Assembly: GCA_040386355.1 (NCBI GenBank)
Contig: JAZKFP010000163.1
Location: forward strand, 1-6,583
From: JAZKFP01 sp040386355
GTDB taxonomy: Bacteria; Pseudomonadota; Gammaproteobacteria; Pseudomonadales; UBA6940
Direction of reading: 5' to 3'
Length of the DNA: 6,583 bases
In this document: piece by piece, positions 5,720-6,583 of the stretch
Numbering within the stretch: the first letter of the stretch is position 1
How the letters are laid out: every line of letters starts with the position of its first letter
Notes under the pieces: model-generated
Told to the model about the DNA's origin: nothing
Seen by the model: the letters and a program-made list of their open reading frames with translations, nothing else
Databases searched by the model: none
Program-made: the position numbers and the translations under genes

Positions 5720-5739
5720 TTGTAAGATTTTTCCTACAA
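5720..5739. promoter_or_regulatory. Operator-like inverted repeat upstream of the PEP-CTERM gene
   Basis: TTGTAAGA-N4-TCCTACAA is a dyad with seven of eight arm positions paired, centred about 105 bases before ATG 5835. It is far enough upstream to be an activator or repressor site rather than a terminator, and it has no T tract in the expected place. No convincing sigma-54 (GG-N10-GC) or sigma-70 promoter could be assigned between it and the gene. Confidence 0.4.
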
Positions 5740-5824
5740 CATCCTCAGCATTGTTCTTATATTTTATTTTAAATAAAAAATTTATTATCTGTTCCATCAA
5801 TTTACGAGTTTATTTTAATATTTT

Positions 5825-5829
5825 GGGAG
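5825..5829 (+). promoter_or_regulatory. Ribosome binding site deciding the PEP-CTERM start
   Basis: GGGAG lies five bases before ATG 5835, and the protein from that ATG begins with a clean signal peptide. The frame stays open further upstream (back past 5751), but that extension has no ribosome site and would put 28 residues ahead of the signal peptide. Confidence 0.85.
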
Positions 5830-5834
5830 CAATA

Positions 5835-6428
5835 ATGAAAAAAGTTTTGTTAGCACTTGGTTTTACATTTATCGCAACATCAGCGCAGGCTGTGACAGTT
5901 GGTAGTTTGCAGTTGAACTCATATGGTTCAACTATGTTTAACGGCACAAACAACGTTGTCAATACAAATACTGGCATTTTCGGTCAACTTTCAACCACAC
6001 AAAATACAACTCTTAAATTTACATTTTTAGGCAAAGAAGCTGGCAATACTAATTCTTTACTGTTAAATAATTCAGTTGCAACGGGTTCAAGTACAAATAC
6101 TGCCGTGGTCAATGACAGTTTTACATTAAATGCTAACGCTGGTGTGATTGATTTTGGTTTCACGGGCAATGGTGGTTTAACAGCTTCGAACACTACTAAT
6201 CCACAAGAGAATATTGTTTTTCTAGAAAATGTGGATTCTATTGTAGATGCTGCTGGTAATCCATTTGCATTTTTAGTGGGCTTTAACGATGGAGGCTCTG
6301 ACGACGCAGACTTTGATGATTATGTCGTTGGTATAAATGAAGTTAGCCCAGTTCCAGTTCCTGCTGCAGCGTGGTTGTTTGGCTCAGCATTATTTGGGTT
6401 TGCAAGCTTTAGACGTCATTCAATTTAA
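5835..6428 (+). CDS. Secreted PEP-CTERM sorting-domain protein
   Basis: The product has 197 residues. Residues 1-19 (MKKVLLALGFTFIATSAQA) are a signal peptide with AQA cleavage. The middle (20-150) is rich in Asn, Thr, Ser and Gly and has no Cys, as in extracellular beta-rich proteins. Residues 148-162 contain VGFNDGGSDDADFDD, an acidic cluster resembling the end of DUF4114-type domains and plausibly Ca-binding. The C-terminus is a PEP-CTERM tripartite signal: VPVPAAAW (173-180), hydrophobic LFGSALFGFASF (181-192), then RR. In that system an exosortase (EpsH/XrtA type) cleaves at the motif and releases or anchors the protein in the extracellular matrix. Here the usual Glu is replaced by Val (VPVP), a variant common in gammaproteobacterial members. 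No exosortase gene is in the window. The gene is monocistronic and ends before palindromes and a terminator. Confidence 0.9.
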   Translation: MKKVLLALGFTFIATSAQAVTVGSLQLNSYGSTMFNGTNNVVNTNTGIFGQLSTTQNTTLKFTFLGKEAGNTNSLLLNNSVATGSSTNTAVVNDSFTLNANAGVIDFGFTGNGGLTASNTTNPQENIVFLENVDSIVDAAGNPFAFLVGFNDGGSDDADFDDYVVGINEVSPVPVPAAAWLFGSALFGFASFRRHSI

Positions 6429-6432
6429 TTAG

Positions 6433-6484
6433 AATTTGCTCTAATGAAAGCAATTTAAAGCAAATTATAATCAGGATTATAATT
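6433..6484. repeat. Overlapping palindromes after the PEP-CTERM gene
   Basis: Two mutually exclusive hairpins are visible. AATTTGCT (6433-6440) pairs with AGCAAATT (6459-6466). AATTATAATC (6463-6472) pairs perfectly with GATTATAATT (6475-6484) around a two-base centre. Both are AT-rich and lack a T tract, so they are more likely message-end structures or a protein site than terminators. Confidence 0.4.
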
Positions 6485-6485
6485 G

Positions 6486-6527
6486 CAGTATTTAAAAAGG
6501 ATTTAACTTAACTGTTAAGTCCTTTTT
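6486..6527. terminator. Terminator with attachment-flank remnant (second copy of 5457-5497)
   Basis: CAGTATTTAAAA (6486-6497) repeats the last two bases of the tRNA CCA end plus its flank. It continues into a 14-bp hairpin (6494-6507 with 6514-6527, one G·U pair, six-base loop). Compared with 5457-5497 there is one inserted A and one substitution (G5483/T6513). It serves the PEP-CTERM gene on the plus strand and the convergent barrel gene on the minus strand. The shared lead-in suggests it is the distal boundary of a decayed element. Confidence 0.75.
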
Positions 6528-6551
6528 CTATTACTAAAAAATATTGGTGAT

Positions 6552-6583
6552 TTAAAATCTCATACGCAAGCCTGCACCTACAG
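6552..6583 (-). CDS. Outer-membrane beta-barrel protein, C-terminal end only
   Basis: The minus strand entering from the window edge reads VGAGLRMRF and then TAA (6554-6552). A final Phe preceded by hydrophobic residues at every second position (Met, Leu, Ala, Val) is the C-terminal signature strand that BAM recognises in Gram-negative outer-membrane barrels. Only about ten codons are inside the window, so the family cannot be named. The gene converges on the PEP-CTERM gene and shares the terminator at 6494-6527. Confidence 0.55.
   Translation of the reverse strand, partial: VGAGLRMRF

Noticed and set aside
5751..5834. An N-terminal extension of the PEP-CTERM protein
   Set aside because: The frame is open, but ATG 5835 has a well-placed GGGAG and begins a normal signal peptide; the extension would bury that signal.
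5984..6193. A minus-strand frame inside the PEP-CTERM gene
   Set aside because: It is antisense to a well-supported secreted protein and has no ribosome site or recognisable motif.

Overview
The window reads as a low-GC, AT-rich gammaproteobacterial accessory region with a short stretch of foreign, very GC-rich DNA at its left edge. A PEP-CTERM (exosortase-sorted) protein, a large membrane c-di-GMP enzyme and an outer-membrane barrel C-terminus all point to a Gram-negative aquatic bacterium. A methanotroph-type gammaproteobacterium (Methylococcales) is my best guess, but this is inference from gene style and was not tested.

Layout. Positions 1-182 are about 76% GC and look actinobacterial: a GAGGAGG ribosome site, a GTG start and a C2H2-like zinc finger. 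They join abruptly, in frame, to AT-rich DNA (183 onward) that encodes the 5'-truncated remainder of a phage- or element-associated hypothetical protein. A second small gene overlaps it in another reading frame (593-808). From 809 to 1511 there is no intact gene. This stretch holds an imperfect tandem repeat, a likely tyrosine-recombinase remnant, phased GGGACACT repeats, the 3' part of a tRNA-Phe gene and a strong hairpin terminator. Positions 1512-5216 (minus strand) encode one 1234-residue membrane PAS-PAS-GGDEF-EAL protein, preceded by a 14-codon leader ORF whose stop overlaps its GTG start. From 5217 to 5834 there is a second copy of the same tRNA-Phe 3' fragment, a terminator, a second tyrosine-recombinase remnant pointing at the tRNA fragment, a 22-bp tandem duplication and an operator-like dyad. 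Positions 5835-6428 encode a secreted PEP-CTERM protein. It is followed by palindromes, a near-copy of the previous terminator, and the last codons of an outer-membrane barrel gene on the minus strand.

Reading of the whole. A 44-bp perfect direct repeat (tRNA-Phe 3' end plus flank) brackets the c-di-GMP gene. Part of the same flank plus its terminator recurs after the PEP-CTERM gene. Recombinase C-terminal remnants lie outside each full tRNA fragment and point toward it, each followed by an 8-bp repeat at 11-bp spacing. I interpret this as a decayed integration hotspot in which successive elements used a tRNA-Phe 3' end, leaving a c-di-GMP sensor/effector gene and a surface-protein gene as cargo or stranded neighbours. 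No intact integrase and no complete tRNA is present, so this is a fossil or composite locus rather than a demonstrably active element.
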